Shown piece after piece: positions 1-12,822 of a stretch of DNA of 64,000 nt (within the stretch, counting starts at the first letter, position 1; each line of letters opens with the position of its first letter). A model generated the notes under the pieces. That model had not been told where the DNA came from, did no database searches, and was given only the letters and a program-made list of their open reading frames with translations. The stretch comes from Styela clava (lineage: Eukaryota; Chordata; Ascidiacea; Stolidobranchia; Styelidae). The translations under genes were made by a program, and so were the position numbers. The stretch covers positions 17,909,650 through 17,973,649 of the forward strand of contig NC_135262.1 in the NCBI RefSeq assembly GCF_964204865.1, read 5' to 3'.

Positions 1-3000
1 AAACTTCCTAATAATCGTACCATGGTTGAGAAACAATTAATGTACCAAAGGAGAAAATTTATTCGAGACCCAGAATTGTTTGAGTGTTATAAGAGCGTGA
101 TAAATGATTACTTGGACAATGGGTATGCGAGAAAAATACCTAATGATGAATTGGTGACTAGTGACAAAACTTTTTATTTGGGGCATCATAGTACGAAACA
201 ATCAAAATTCCGTGTAGTTTTCAATGGGGCCGGAACTTTTCGTGGGGTTTCCTTAAACGATAATTTATTACAAGGACCAGATTATGCGAATAATTTGGCT
301 GGAGTTCTCTTGAGATTTCGACAAGAAAGAATTGGTGTGATGGCAGATATCAAGGCTATGTTCCATCAGGTGAGAGTGAGGCCAGAAGATTGTGACTCGC
401 TTCGGTTTTTGTGGTGGCCGAATGATGATTTGTCATCTCAAGCAAGTGACTATTCCATGTTGGTACACATATTTGGAAGCCGTTCAAGTCCATCAGTTGC
501 AGGTTTCGCCTTGAGGAAATGTGCTTCAGATAATGAGCCGGGTGTTGAACAATCGGTAGTTGATACTGTGCTGAAGAATTTTTATGTTGACGATTTGTTG
601 AAATCCTTAGCAAAGAGTGGTGACGCTATAAACTTGGTTAAGCAATTGTCTGTTCTACTGGAAAGTGGTGGATTCCATCTGACGAAATTTATCAGCAATT
701 GTCGAGAGGTGCTTGAGCAAATTCCAGAAAGTGAGCGAGCAAAGACTTTGGTGAATTTGGATCTTGATAATCTACCGGTGGAACGAGCCCTGGGGTTATA
801 TTGGGATACTGATTTGGATAAATTCGTGACCAAGGTGAATGTGAAAGACAAACCAACTACAAGACGGGGTATGCTTTCTACCATGAGCCAGATATTTGAT
901 CCGATTGGATTTCTGCAGCCATTTATTTTGCCTATGAAGAAAATTCTGCAGAAATTATGTACACAAGATTTGGGGTGGGACGATGAAATTCCTGATGGTG
1001 AAAAGGCTTGCTGGATGAACTGGTTGCAAGATTTACCGCATCTGGAAAGTGTTTCTATTCCTCGTTGTTTGAAATCATCAGATATGAATGACCCTAGTGA
1101 AATTCAAATGCATATTTTTTGTGATGCAAGTGAAACCGGATATGGATGTGCATGCTATATGCGAATGTTGAACAAGTCTGATGGAACCGTGCATTGCAGT
1201 TTTGTTATGGGAAAGTCAAGAGTGACACCTTCAAAACCAGTGACTATACCAAGGCTAGAGTTGACTGCGGCAGTAGTAGCAGTGAAGTTGGGTCAGTTTG
1301 TGAAGACTCAGCTGGAGTACAAAATTGATAGAGTAATTTATTGGACCGACTCAATGTCAGTGTTGCAGTATATCACTAATACGACAAGACGCTTTCATAC
1401 TTTTGTGGCGAATCGTCTTGCTGTTATTCATGAGGGATCAGAGCCTTCGCAGTGGAGACATATTGACACGAAATGTAACCCGGCTGATATTGCATCTCGA
1501 GGTTTGAAACCGTATCAGTTGGACAAGGCAAAGATTTGGTTTGAGGGACCTGTTTTTTTGATGAGAGAAGAAAGCCTATGGCCAAAATCAAAACCTATTC
1601 GTGGCATATTAAATAATGACCCTGAATTGAAGCAAGATTTATCTGTGTATTGTGTCAGAGATAACTTGAAGGAAAATCCAATCAAGCATTTGCTTTCGAG
1701 ATACTCTACTTTGGAGAAACTTCAGAGATCGACAGCTTGGCTTTTGAGATATCGATCTTATCTCAGATGGAAGGTGGCTAAATCTCGAGGTGATGGAGAT
1801 GTCGGTCAGCTGAAAACAGGACATTTTGAGATTTGTGAATTACACTGTGCAATTGATTGCATAGTAAGATTTGTGCAAAGAGAGCAGTTTGGAAAACAAA
1901 TCGATGCTTTGCATAATCATTCATCTTTGGAAGAAAAGATTGTCAGGACGCCAAAGAAGTCATTATCAAGAAATGAGCAGATGAGATCAATACAGAAACT
2001 GAATCCTATTGTTGTGGATGGGATCTTGAGAGTTGGTGGTCGTCTTGATCGTTCACATTTGCCATTGGAAAGTAGATATCCAGTAATTTTGCCGAGTGAT
2101 AGTTATGTTACTAATTTGGTGATTGACATGTATCATGAAAGAGAAGGTCACAGTGGTACTTTGCATGTTTTATCTGCAATTCGTGAGAAATTTTGGATTA
2201 TTAAGGGACATGCAACTGTGCGTCGAAGATTGAGCAAATGTTTTACTTGCTGTCGATGGAACTCTAAGGTGGGGGAGCAAGTGATGGCACCGTTACCAAA
2301 GGTTCGAGTGACACCTAGTGATCATGCCTTTATGGAAACTGCCTGTGATTAATTTGGACCAATATTAGTGAAGAGAGGCAGGAGTGAGGAGAAAAGATAT
2401 GGATGTATGTTCAGTTGTATGGCCACACGAGCGGTTCATATCGAGATTGCTAAGTCACTGGATACTTCATCGTTCATAAATGTGTTTCAGAGATTTATAA
2501 ACAGACGTGGACGACCAAGGAAAATGTACAGTGATAATGGAACAAACTTCATTGGTGCTGAGAGAGAACTTCGTGAAGGGATTCAAAATTGGAATCAAAA
2601 TCAAATTTCTAAAGTTATGCAACAGCAAAACATTGAATGGTGTTTTTCTGTACCTTTGGCTTCACATACAAATGGAGCATGGGAAAGAATGATAAGATCT
2701 TCTCGAAAATTGATGAGAGCAATTGCTGGGGAGAGATTATTAGATGATGATGCTCTGCATACATTTACAACACAGTGTGAAAGCATTTTAAATGGGAGAC
2801 CAATTTGTCCGATTGGAGATAGCCCGGATGATCTCGCAACTTTGAGTCCTAATATGTTGTTACTTGGTAGGCCTAATCCGAATCTACCTCCTGATCAATT
2901 CATGAAAGCAGATGGATATAAGAAGTCGTGGCGCCAGGTACAATTAATGACAGATTGTTTCTGGAAGAGGTGGTTGAAAGAATATTTGCCAACATTGCAG

Positions 3001-3219
3001 TTGAGGCAAAAGTGGCACAAGCCTGTGAGAAACTTTGCCATTGGAGATATTGTTCTCATTGTGGATGAAAAGACTAAGAGAGGATTCTGGCCGAAAGGGT
3101 TAATCGAGGAAGTATTTCCTGATTCAGATGGGCATGTCCGCAGTGTACGTGTGAGGACTGCGGATTCTTGTTACATGCGAGACATTCGTAAATTGTGTTT
3201 GTTAGAGGGAGTTGTGTAA
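1..3219 (+). mobile_element. BEL/Pao retrotransposon pol (partial, one internal stop)
   Basis: The frame is already open at base 1, so the polyprotein begins outside the window. Domain order is that of BEL/Pao pol: reverse transcriptase with YVDD near residue 188 counted from the Met at base 22, RNase H (FCDAS near 366, TDS near 442), the H-C zinc motif of integrase (HEREGHSG near 703, CFTCC near 740), then the integrase core with SDNGTNF and GAWERMIRS and a C-terminal domain. A TAA at 2350-2352 interrupts the frame just after the first integrase aspartate; the same frame then stays open to 3219, so it is one nonsense change and not a frameshift. No other break is seen, so the copy looks young but probably cannot make a full polyprotein. 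Family assignment rests on the domain order and BEL-type integrase motifs. Confidence 0.93.
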
Positions 3220-3324
3220 TTTTTGTATATATTGTTTTTCATGTTTTCATTTCGTGAAAATGAGACATGCGTCCTTTTGGTGGTCGGTAATAACCGTGGG
3301 ATGTAGACGGTTCTTAGGGGCCGG

Positions 3325-4076
3325 TGTAATGGACGCAGGTCGCATTTTGGTAGTTCTTGTTTATTTCTTTATCGTATTCGAGAGAGTGGGAATAGTAGCT
3401 ATGTCGCAATATGTTTGTCTTGCACGCTATTGGCTGAGGCAATCGACCGACGACGACTCTTGTTCTATAGTTAGTTTCTTGTATTGCTCTCGGTTCTGCG
3501 TGAGCGGAGACGAGCTGTGATGGTGCAATCTGCAGTCATATGCTTTGCCGGTGTTTTAGGATTTAGTTGAGTGTGTTTTGTAGTTAGTAGATTTTGCTAT
3601 GTTTATAATGTAGCTAGGGAATCATTATGTTAGGATATAGGATAGTCAGGGATTTATTGTGTATTAATGTTTACTAATTATTCTGTATTTTATTTAGTTA
3701 TTTAATCCCGGAATCTATCAATATTTGTAATCAAACTCAGACTCTGACACAAACCCAGTGCTCAGTGTGTTAATCACAAACTCATACAAACTCTGTGCGT
3801 GTATTATTGAAATTCAAACTTTAGTTGATCCACAAACTCTATGTGCATTGTGAATGCTATTGCCGTATTCTGTCGTGATTTCAAGCGGAATATTACAACA
3901 AAGTTCTTCCAATTCGTGTGATCTTCTGAGGTGTTGGGTTCAAAAGTTCAAGACTGTGAGTGGGGACTTAATGTTACGAGTTTGCATTGCAAATTGTAGG
4001 AGAACCGGGACGTGGTACTTGACAGTGGTTGGGTATAAACGTAGCGCAGTTTGAGTATCCAATTCCGGGCGTTACA
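3325..4076 (+). repeat. 3' LTR of the BEL/Pao element
   Basis: About 100 bases after the pol stop, a 752-base block starts TGTAATGG and ends GCGTTACA, the inverted TG...CA ends expected of an LTR. The partner LTR lies left of the window, so identity between LTRs cannot be compared. The right flank is an AT run in which no target duplication can be assigned. Short reading frames inside the block look fortuitous. Confidence 0.7.
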
Positions 4077-7000
4077 ATATATATATATAGTATAGAACTT
4101 ATTTTGTTAAATATTCAAAAATTTTCAACGATTTTCCGCCACTCATTCCACCGGGCTAGATGTCGCCTTCCTAAGTTAAAATACCGCTGACACACATGCA
4201 GGGGCGTGTAAAACTTTTCTGCTGCCCGGACGAGTTTCTGATAATGATGCCTCTTATACTATAGGTAACTTCAAGGAAAATTCGGGGTATGATCAAATTA
4301 TAGATGTTTTGTATATTGAGAAAAAATAAATTAAAAGGTAAATGAGAGTGAAATGTTTGTATTATTAATATATATTTAAATTATCAAACTAAGCAACAAA
4401 CCCACCCCTTCAACGTGCTGCCCCAGTGTCGTAAGCATGCCCTTGCTCATATGACATGCGCGAACCTCGCCTAACAAAGCGCACATTTTAATTAATGTAC
4501 CGGATAATTAACAAATACTTATCAACTGAATCATTAACAAATATTTAAAGCCACGAGTGTGAAAACGGAGTGATGACTGGAGGTAGGTCATCGGTGTGAT
4601 CATACATACGCACAAATGTGGAAAGTTGGTATAACTTAGTTTGAAAGTTTTACAGCCGATTGTGAAGCGTATTCAAGCCATCCGGTAACGATTCAGCCGC
4701 TGATATATGAAATCATTTATACAAAGTCTAAACTAGTGATCACTGATCGCCGAACTGCTGCTCGTGAACAAATGTTTTGTGGCCATACACCGACCTCAAA
4801 CCTGCACAAAACAAAAATTGCTCATAAATTTATCACCTGTGTCTGTGCACTTTATTTATATTGTAACAATGGGTGTTATACGGCGTTTGTTGTGAATAAG
4901 CATAGTAAGCACATGTCCGTTATTATATTTCGGTTACCCGCCTACTGCAAGTTGTAAATATCAGTTTAGTTCACTTTTTAAAATTAGCCTTAGAATATCT
5001 AGGGAACTCAAGAAAGTTGGCGACGAGCGTCAAACGTTTCAAAGTGCTTGGATGGAAAAGTATCCCCGTTGAGCACTATTTCAAACCAGTTGCGAGATCG
5101 CCATAAAGTTTCCAGGTCTAACTCTAATAAACTAATCAGAAAGCAGATATACGTCATTAATATACTTTTCCTGCGCAGGAGAAATGATACGTGCGAAAGT
5201 AGATGAATACCAGCCACAGATCCCTGCATGAATAAATGATGGTATAATTTACTGAATGCGCGACCAAGGCAACGATATTTATATGGCAATGGGAGAAAGC
5301 GTATGCGGTCATCTAATTCTAACTGTCTACGACGTATACAAGCGCTGTTTGTCGCAGTTAAAAATTTAACCACGTTATATCGACTGAAGAATTAAGTAAT
5401 ACGGTACGAGAAAAGGGTTTTCCCACTCTGAATAAATAGATCATGATCATCTATTTTTTTTATCAGTCCAAGTACATGTTGAATGTTCTACTCTGAGAAA
5501 AAGTATTAACTACATCGTTTCCCATGTGCCTGATATAGTTTTACAGAATTTGAACGCATGGTGCATGCAAATTCCCCAAACTAAAATTTTGCATAAAATA
5601 AATGGGTCAGTGGTAAGATGTTTCTCGTTACTGAAGGCTGAAAGGTATCTCAGATGAAAATCTTCTACTGCTTCCTAATTCCATACAAAATGCTGATACC
5701 ATAGATTTAAAATAAAACGTTGTAATTTGCAAAAAAACAGTAAGTATGGTAATAACTTTAAGTTAACATATCTTCATGTACGATGAGTCTGTCACCTATT
5801 TAAAATGGCCTAATAGCAGTGCATGGAAAATTAAGACTATGTTAGATGACTACTATATTCTATAACAGAATTGAAACAGAGGTTCGTGTTTCCCACTTTT
5901 ACAGACAGACAAAAATGTTCAGAGACCCTGCACATTTGAAGGGAAAGATTATCAATAAATTGAACCGAATCCCATATTCCCATTGTATGTTAAAATTTCA
6001 AAATAGTATCAATAGCTGATAAGAATGAACCTAATAACATCCAGAGCAAATAATATTAGTTAGACATGTACAATCTTTGTGACGACTGTTCTTGCAAAAA
6101 AACGACAGGCACAATAAGTAAGATGACAGTTTATAGAGATTGGAAAGGTAAACATGGTAAAAAGAAAGTGATTTGGGCCTCATTCAATATTGCTTTATGA
6201 TGTAGTTACCAGGAGCAAACATAAACCAGGTTTGAGCAGCAAGCAAACTCCTATGTTGTCTCAGTGGCTCACCCTATGTAATATCCAGGTTTGGCCAGAC
6301 ATTGAAGAGCAAGTTACTTGTGAAGCATACAAACTACAACATCCAATAATATTTTAATAAACAAACCAATGTCAAATAGATAAAAATATAACTTAAAATA
6401 AAAAGTATACCTTAAAATAACAGCATAAGCTAAGCATAGAATGATATTGTTCTTTGTGATTACTTAACATATAAAAATACTCTGATAAGTAAAACTGGAA
6501 CCACCTGCAAAAACCTTGCATTCAAAGAACAATACTGATAAATACATAAGTAGTTGCAAAGGACGGCTAATTGCAATAAGCATTTTACAGAATAATATGT
6601 TGACCAATATAAGCAACAATGATGCACAGAGTTGCGCAATCAAAAAATGTTTGATTTATTAAAAGACGACCCAATGTGAACATTGAACGCTTACAGTCTC
6701 ACCAACTGAACAAACAATACATTAAGTAAAGCACTTTTTGTCTAAAATAATAATTGTTTCAAGGGTGTACCATATATATCCAGGATGCCACAATAACTAG
6801 CCAAACTAAATAGAGACTTCTCAATACACCAAGCAAATGCATGTGTGAATGACAGGCACCCTACATGTGTGAAATACTGAAGCAAACAAAGTACAATTCT
6901 TTACTTATGGAAATATGACTGAATAAAGCATTTATGACAGATAATACGTAATCTTTAACTTTTTATTGTTCTCTCTTTGATGATATGATGTCATTGTTAA

Positions 7001-7710
7001 ACCAACCTAACAGCCATATTACACATCTACCTTAACACTTTTCACTCCAGGTATCGCATTTTATTTGGATCTGTTTGCATTTTTGGCATTCAGCCCATTT
7101 TTGCTGTTAGTTGTTATTTTGAAGCAATATAGCAGAAGAATGATGGAAATATATTAAACACTAATTTTCATTGATGTTGTAATTGCATTCTTTGAGTTCG
7201 ATATCCCAGCAGTACCATTGCTGCAAAAAAAGAATCATATTATAGGGTTGTTATATATTTACTGAACACGGCGGTATTCATAAAAATTTTCACCTTTCAG
7301 TGCTAGGTAAGAATAGTTACAATTCATGATTGAAATATTGCCTTACGACATTTAGAATTGAACAATCATTCATTGATTGCAAAGACTATGAATCATATTG
7401 AAATCAACATATTTCATACCTATCCATAATGATTTTTAATCAGAATGGTTTAAGACTGATAATAAAAAGAACCCATATCGTATCACAATATATCAACAGC
7501 ACAAAATAATCGCAAAGATCTAACTATATTATATGCATAATGAACAAATCTAAAATGATGGTTATACAGGTATTCATACAATAAATTTACTCTAGTATAA
7601 CAACGATAATTGGCAACCTTGGGAAATGATTTAGAGTCAAAGTTGAGAAGTATTCATTATGAGTGATTACGATCTTTTCATCAAAAGAGAAATTCAATAA
7701 ACTACAGATT
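4077..7710. other. Intergenic DNA and 3' side of the NDE1-like gene
   Basis: No convincing exon, RNA gene or transposon end was recognised between the BEL LTR and the last NDE1-like exon. A 121-codon minus frame at 5008-5373 has no recognisable domain. The part nearest 7710 should include the NDE1 3' untranslated region; TTTATT at about 7055 and 6963 would read AATAAA on the minus strand and could be polyadenylation signals. Confidence 0.4.
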
Positions 7711-10700
7711 TTACCTTCTTGTTGCTTGGCGTTCCCAACCTGGAGACTCAAGCTGAGAAACATTTGATTTTGACACTTTCTGTGAAGACGGACTTTCCCG
7801 TACAAAATTTCGGCAAGATGAAAGCTTTGTTTCAAGTGCCTGAAAAATGATAGAAAGATAGAAACTGATTAAACTCTAAAAGCAAAAGGCATAATGATGG
7901 TAGCATCATTTTAAGGTTACATTTTCTAATTTGGTAGCGTCAAAACATAAAAAAAATTCCGGGAAAAATATTTCTAACATACTGTCAGCATCAATAATTT
8001 TTCATCCAAGCGGCTGGTTGTTTTAGTAAATGAAAGAGACAAATCAGAATATATTCTCTAAAACCACATGCCAAGTACATCCATATTCAGTGGACTTACA
8101 CCAACTTTCCTCAGTAATTCACCCACAATATTTAATGCTGAAACACGAGCAGATGGAGTTAGAGGAGCAGGTTTAGGCGTTGAACTTTGAGGTAGAATTC
8201 CTAAAAATAAAAATAAGTCAAAGAATAGAATATACACTGATCATATAACAGCAAATCACCATGAATTGAAATAGCATGCTTATTTTCAAGTTGTTAATTA
8301 GCAACAACAGAAGATTGTTCATAATTCTCAAGCACTATGCAAACCTCAAATAATGATAAAAACAAACTTTTTTGCAAATAAGTTTCAATGATGTTTCAAT
8401 TCCAAAATTTGAAAATAAAAATAAGGAAGATGAAGAATAATTATAATTTATGAAAACATAGTATACCGTCGAACTATCTTGTTTCAGACACTAATCCAAT
8501 ATTTGAAACAAATTACGAAAAAAAATTTCTAGCATACTAAACTAATCTATTATTAGCAGAGACACCGGTAAATATTTCTATAATTTTTGCAGTGTTTAGA
8601 AATTACTTTATAAAAAAAATTGTTTTATTAGTAGAAGCAGTATGTGGATGAAGAAAAGAATCTACGTTTATAGAGATGCGTACTAAGTTTTATGACGATC
8701 GACGATGTCATCTTCCCATTGCTCGACTGGGCAAATCGGCCCTTTCTTGAAATGAAGGGTGTCATTCTTCGGTGCAAAAGCAGCACCAATGAACAATGCA
8801 AGAATGTACATCGTGAGCTCGTTTACTCCACCCACGTACTGTAATATGATAGATCAACAGATAGGAGGCTTGGCAAAAAGTCATGCACAAAATGTCATCG
8901 TAACAAAGTTATTAAAACACATAGGCCTACAGGTGCTACTCCAAAAAAAATTCTTCATACTTGGACAACAATACTTGGCAACATCTGGTAGAATGAACTT
9001 TGAAAATAGATGACTTGAAGGCGGAATATTGAGCAAAAATATGCAAATATAAATCTATATAACAAAAATCTAGCATATATACATATATAACATAGCCCCA
9101 CCTATCATAATAATAAGCACTTCAGCGAAAACATCAACTATACGAGACACTCAAAAACCACTTGGGTTATACAGTCAGTAACTGAACCAACAGAGAGTAT
9201 GCCACAAATTTAATTTCACTGAGATTCAACGTATACTTGGTATAGCACTGAACAGAATAGATGCCTATATCTGCTGCATTCTGCTTTATGCTACAACTTA
9301 CAAAATATGATATTTCCTCATTTAAAATCAAAGTTCGACGATTATGTTACCAAAGGTTTATTTGTTGGATAATGACAAATTAATAAAGGACGTTTCATTA
9401 CCCCTTATCGACAGTCAGGAAAATCTATCAATCATGCTAGATACTACAAATCGAATTATGTACAAAATATAAAAATATGCGCCTGCCACATAGCTTGTAG
9501 GAATTTATCTTTGAAGTAGCACCATGAAATATAAAAATTGAGACAAGCCAGGCCATAAATCATTTCTTGTAATCATGCATTCCAAGTAAGAGCATTCAAA
9601 TATTTACCAATACCGTAAAGCAATCATTTTTAGATTTGTGAAAGGGGGAAAACAAATTAAATTAAATTATCTATAAACAATGTCAAAAAAGTAGGATAAA
9701 AGTACATGCTCATGCATGTGAAATCGTCATATATTCCAGAAATTTTCCTTTCAATTAACAACGCAACAGTAATCCTACCGATTAATATATTTAGTGACTT
9801 TTGATCATTTTTATTTAACTTTAACCAATTCAATCTACCTTGTTTTCACTATTTACCAAATATCACACACCACAAATAGATTTATTTACCCGAGTCTCTG
9901 ATAATTCTACTTACAACCCACCACTCACAACTTTCCAGGCACCAATCTATTAGGAATACTAAGCCCTACCTACACCATACACCCTAACATAGAATTACCC
10001 ATCTACAATGCAAATCAACATTCATTACCATTCTGTTCTCTTGTTGGTGTTGAAGGTTGTGAAATAGTATTTGTTCTTGCAATTGCTGGCGAGGACCCAC
10101 TTGGTTGACGTGCGAGTGCTGGTAATGCTGATGGCTTACTCGGTGTGCTCTGTGTAGAAAATTAAGTTGTTATTAAATAAAAGTGGATCAATGCAAATTG
10201 AGAAAGATTTTGTATAACAAACTATTATGAAAAACAGATTCTAACTTCGATTTCTAAGGATGTAAAGAAAACTGAACAGAGGCATCCATATTATTAATTT
10301 AGAATACATATTTTGCAATAACTGTAATTAATATGCAATCGAATACACATACACAACAAAAATCTGATAGTTAGATAAGGCTGCAATTCTCTTGTTCCTC
10401 AGTACGCCTATTAGGTTCATAATCATCTGCTGGCATTGCCAAATCTGATTTGATGTAAATAAAAGCTCCTTGCCCCCTACTGTACAAGTAATAAAGCAAA
10501 TAGCAAAATAATCTTGATAACAATGGGGAAAGGATTTATTACTGAATTAGAAAATTAATAAATATACTTGAATTAATTTGGTGTCATTGTGTTCTGTTGG
10601 AACATCTTTTCTTTGTCTTACAGCGAGTTCTTGGCTTAGATCTAAAAGAAATAAATATGCATATTAAGGAAGCCATATATCTACCTAAATAAGGACTTAT

Positions 10701-12822
10701 ATTTTTTGATAGAATATTTGATATAGATATGATATCATATCACCTTTTCCAAAAAATGTTCTATCAAGGAAGGACCACAGAAAGACCACCATGAGGACTG
10801 GTTTAATATATTATGAATCCTGAAACAAGTATGATTACGATATACTTTTACTGAAACACTATTCTGGAAATGTATCCTGAACTTAATCAATAAATAATGA
10901 CGTTTGTTATGCTGTATAAGTGTATAGCATTCTAAAATGCATCATTTAATAATACATCTGTGAGGACCAACACAATATATGGTATCGATAAATTCCCTTT
11001 GCAATTTCAAAAAATTTTAAAATTTTATGAACACCCTATACATATAGATCACCGTGAATTGCTATTACAGAAGAAAATTCACCATTGTATAGAAGAACCA
11101 TACTTTCGACCAAATATATACAATGCAATAATATGAGGGAAATAATGACTAAATGATGGATCCATTTATATATACAAAGTGAATTGAAAGTAGATCAGAA
11201 ATAGCCTCAGGGTTAACATGATATAGTTCATGAGTTTAATGAGGCACTTGCTGATTCACACCTAATAAGTGTAGAGTAGCTATCAGCACTTTGAATAAAG
11301 AATAGCTCACAACAAATAAGTGAACATGAAACTGCAAAAAATTAATACTTTCGAAGTATATATATACCAAGTAAATAACCATAAACAATACATACCTCTT
11401 GCTTCATCTCTCAAACGTTGAACCGTCACAGCTAATGCTTCTTTTTCATCTAATTCACTTTCCAGAAAAGCGTTCCGCTCCAGTGCATGATTAAGCCGTT
11501 GTTCAAAATCTTCTAACGATACAATAGTTGCTCTAGAATAGAAGTGATAAAAAGAGGTTTTTATTTAGACAACGCCCTTTTAAGTGCTACCCAGCAACCA
11601 CATTGGCCCGTGAAAAGTATTCTAATTTTTTCCATATTTTACTGAGCTATGTATCCCCTAGCACAATGGATCTTAAACTTTCGGCGTGACGGAGCCCGTG
11701 AAGGGGTAGACTATTATTTACGGAGCTCCACAATAAATTTTGATTCAAATTACTTTATTTAATTAATGACTCGGATGTATTTACAGTTGTCAGATTTTAT
11801 TAATGCCATTAATATTATTGCTTCTTTGAACAGTTAGTTAGTTTGAAAAATTAGCCAAGTCAGTATTTTAATAAGTAAATGAATAGCTCACGGAGCTATG
11901 TTTTTGAAAGGTCAACACTCAATATTATTTCTAAGAATTTTGATGTAATACAACTTCACTTCTTAGAATGAGATTTGTCTTACCTTTTGGTTCTTTCTAA
12001 ATCATCGTTGGCTTGTTCTAATTCTCGAATATATTTAATATTTTCTGCTTTTAATGCTGTTTCCATGGCAAGTGCACTTTCCAAGTCAGTTATTTGGCGA
12101 TGACTTTCTGCTTGGTGCATTTCTAGTTTTTCCTGTTTTGAGAAAATGTTTGCAAGGAAATTTGTAAAAAGCATATTTGGTATATATTATGTAATATGTA
12201 AGAAGCATAATATACACAATGATAATTATTAATTTATAATAAACATACCAAACCAATACAATTGCTTAGCGAGGAAGTCCAGAAAAATAACTGTAATCAC
12301 AATATAGGAATAATATTGAAAAAGCTAATTACTTTCAATGATTCACATTCAAGATTTAATTTCATATTTTTCTGTCTCATATCTTTTAATTCTTTTTCAT
12401 TCATTTCATTCATGGCTTCAAGTTCTTTTTCTAGTTCCTTGCTTGACTCTGTAAATTCTGCCATTTCATCTTGAACTTCTCCTACACTGAAGATATAAAA
12501 AATAATAATACTTAAATTTTATAATGCATAAAAATGTTTATCCAGAAATATTTTCAGATATTTATTTTGTATAAAGTACTTTATTATATATGACATATGT
12601 ATATATAAATATACTGCTGGTATTGCAACAGGCCTACTTAAAATGCAGTGGTTCAATATACAGTGTCTTTTCACCAGACAAACCATTAGCTTTTGATGTA
12701 GCTAAGATTTCAGAACTCCATAAAACTTACATCTTTTTATATTGATGAGCCTGATTTTTCCAATATTGTAATTCCTGTTCAGGGTCAGTAAAATTTGTTT
12801 TAAATTCCTCGCAATCCGACAT
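7711..12822 (-). CDS. NDE1: NudE family dynein/LIS1 regulator (NDE1/NDEL1 ortholog), 8 exons
   Basis: NudE proteins are coiled-coil adaptors that link LIS1 and cytoplasmic dynein in spindle, nuclear and vesicle transport. Exons in transcript order: 12822-12731, 12486-12333, 12132-11984, 11532-11396, 10641-10568, 10149-10029, 8200-8100, 7839-7711. All introns are GT-AG, phases agree, and the sum is 957 bases (318 residues plus stop), close to vertebrate NDE1/NDEL1 at about 335-345. The start reads [11 protein letters not shown] followed by [18 protein letters not shown], a family hallmark. Exon 3 carries [17 protein letters not shown] and exon 4 SLEDFEQRL with [15 protein letters not shown], the conserved LIS1-binding coiled coil. 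Exon 7 carries [20 protein letters not shown] and exon 8 SSCRNF, the conserved C-terminal segment. The start is the first ATG of exon 1, at the family position. The C-terminus after SSCRNF is short; an alternative splice at 7711 could extend it. One ortholog serves both vertebrate paralogs, so NDE1 versus NDEL1 cannot be decided. Confidence 0.95.
8683..8838 (-). CDS. Candidate terminal exon of an unrecognised small membrane or secreted protein
   Basis: This lies inside the NDE1-like intron between the exons at 10029-10149 and 8100-8200, on the same strand. After a good acceptor (TTACAG) the frame is open for 51 codons to a TAG at 8683-8685. It begins YVGGVNELT, continues as a hydrophobic stretch [13 protein letters not shown], and ends in a polar tail ([20 protein letters not shown]). 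The hydrophobic stretch could be a membrane helix or, starting at its Met, a signal peptide of a 43-residue product. AATAAA on the minus strand, about 60 bases past the stop near 8622, fits a transcript end. It does not join NDE1 in a useful frame. Upstream exons were not found and the family was not recognised, so it may be a nested gene or a chance frame. Confidence 0.4.
   Translation of the reverse strand, partial: YVGGVNELTMYILALFIGAAFAPKNDTLHFKKGPICPVEQWEDDIVDRHKT

Noticed and set aside
3212-3520. Open frame overlapping the start of the BEL LTR
   Set aside because: It spans the pol end and LTR boundary in another frame, and no envelope-like feature or family similarity was seen.
5008-5373. 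121-codon minus-strand open frame
   Set aside because: No recognisable domain, no splice context, composition like the surrounding AT-rich DNA; a frame of this length is expected by chance in 64 kb.
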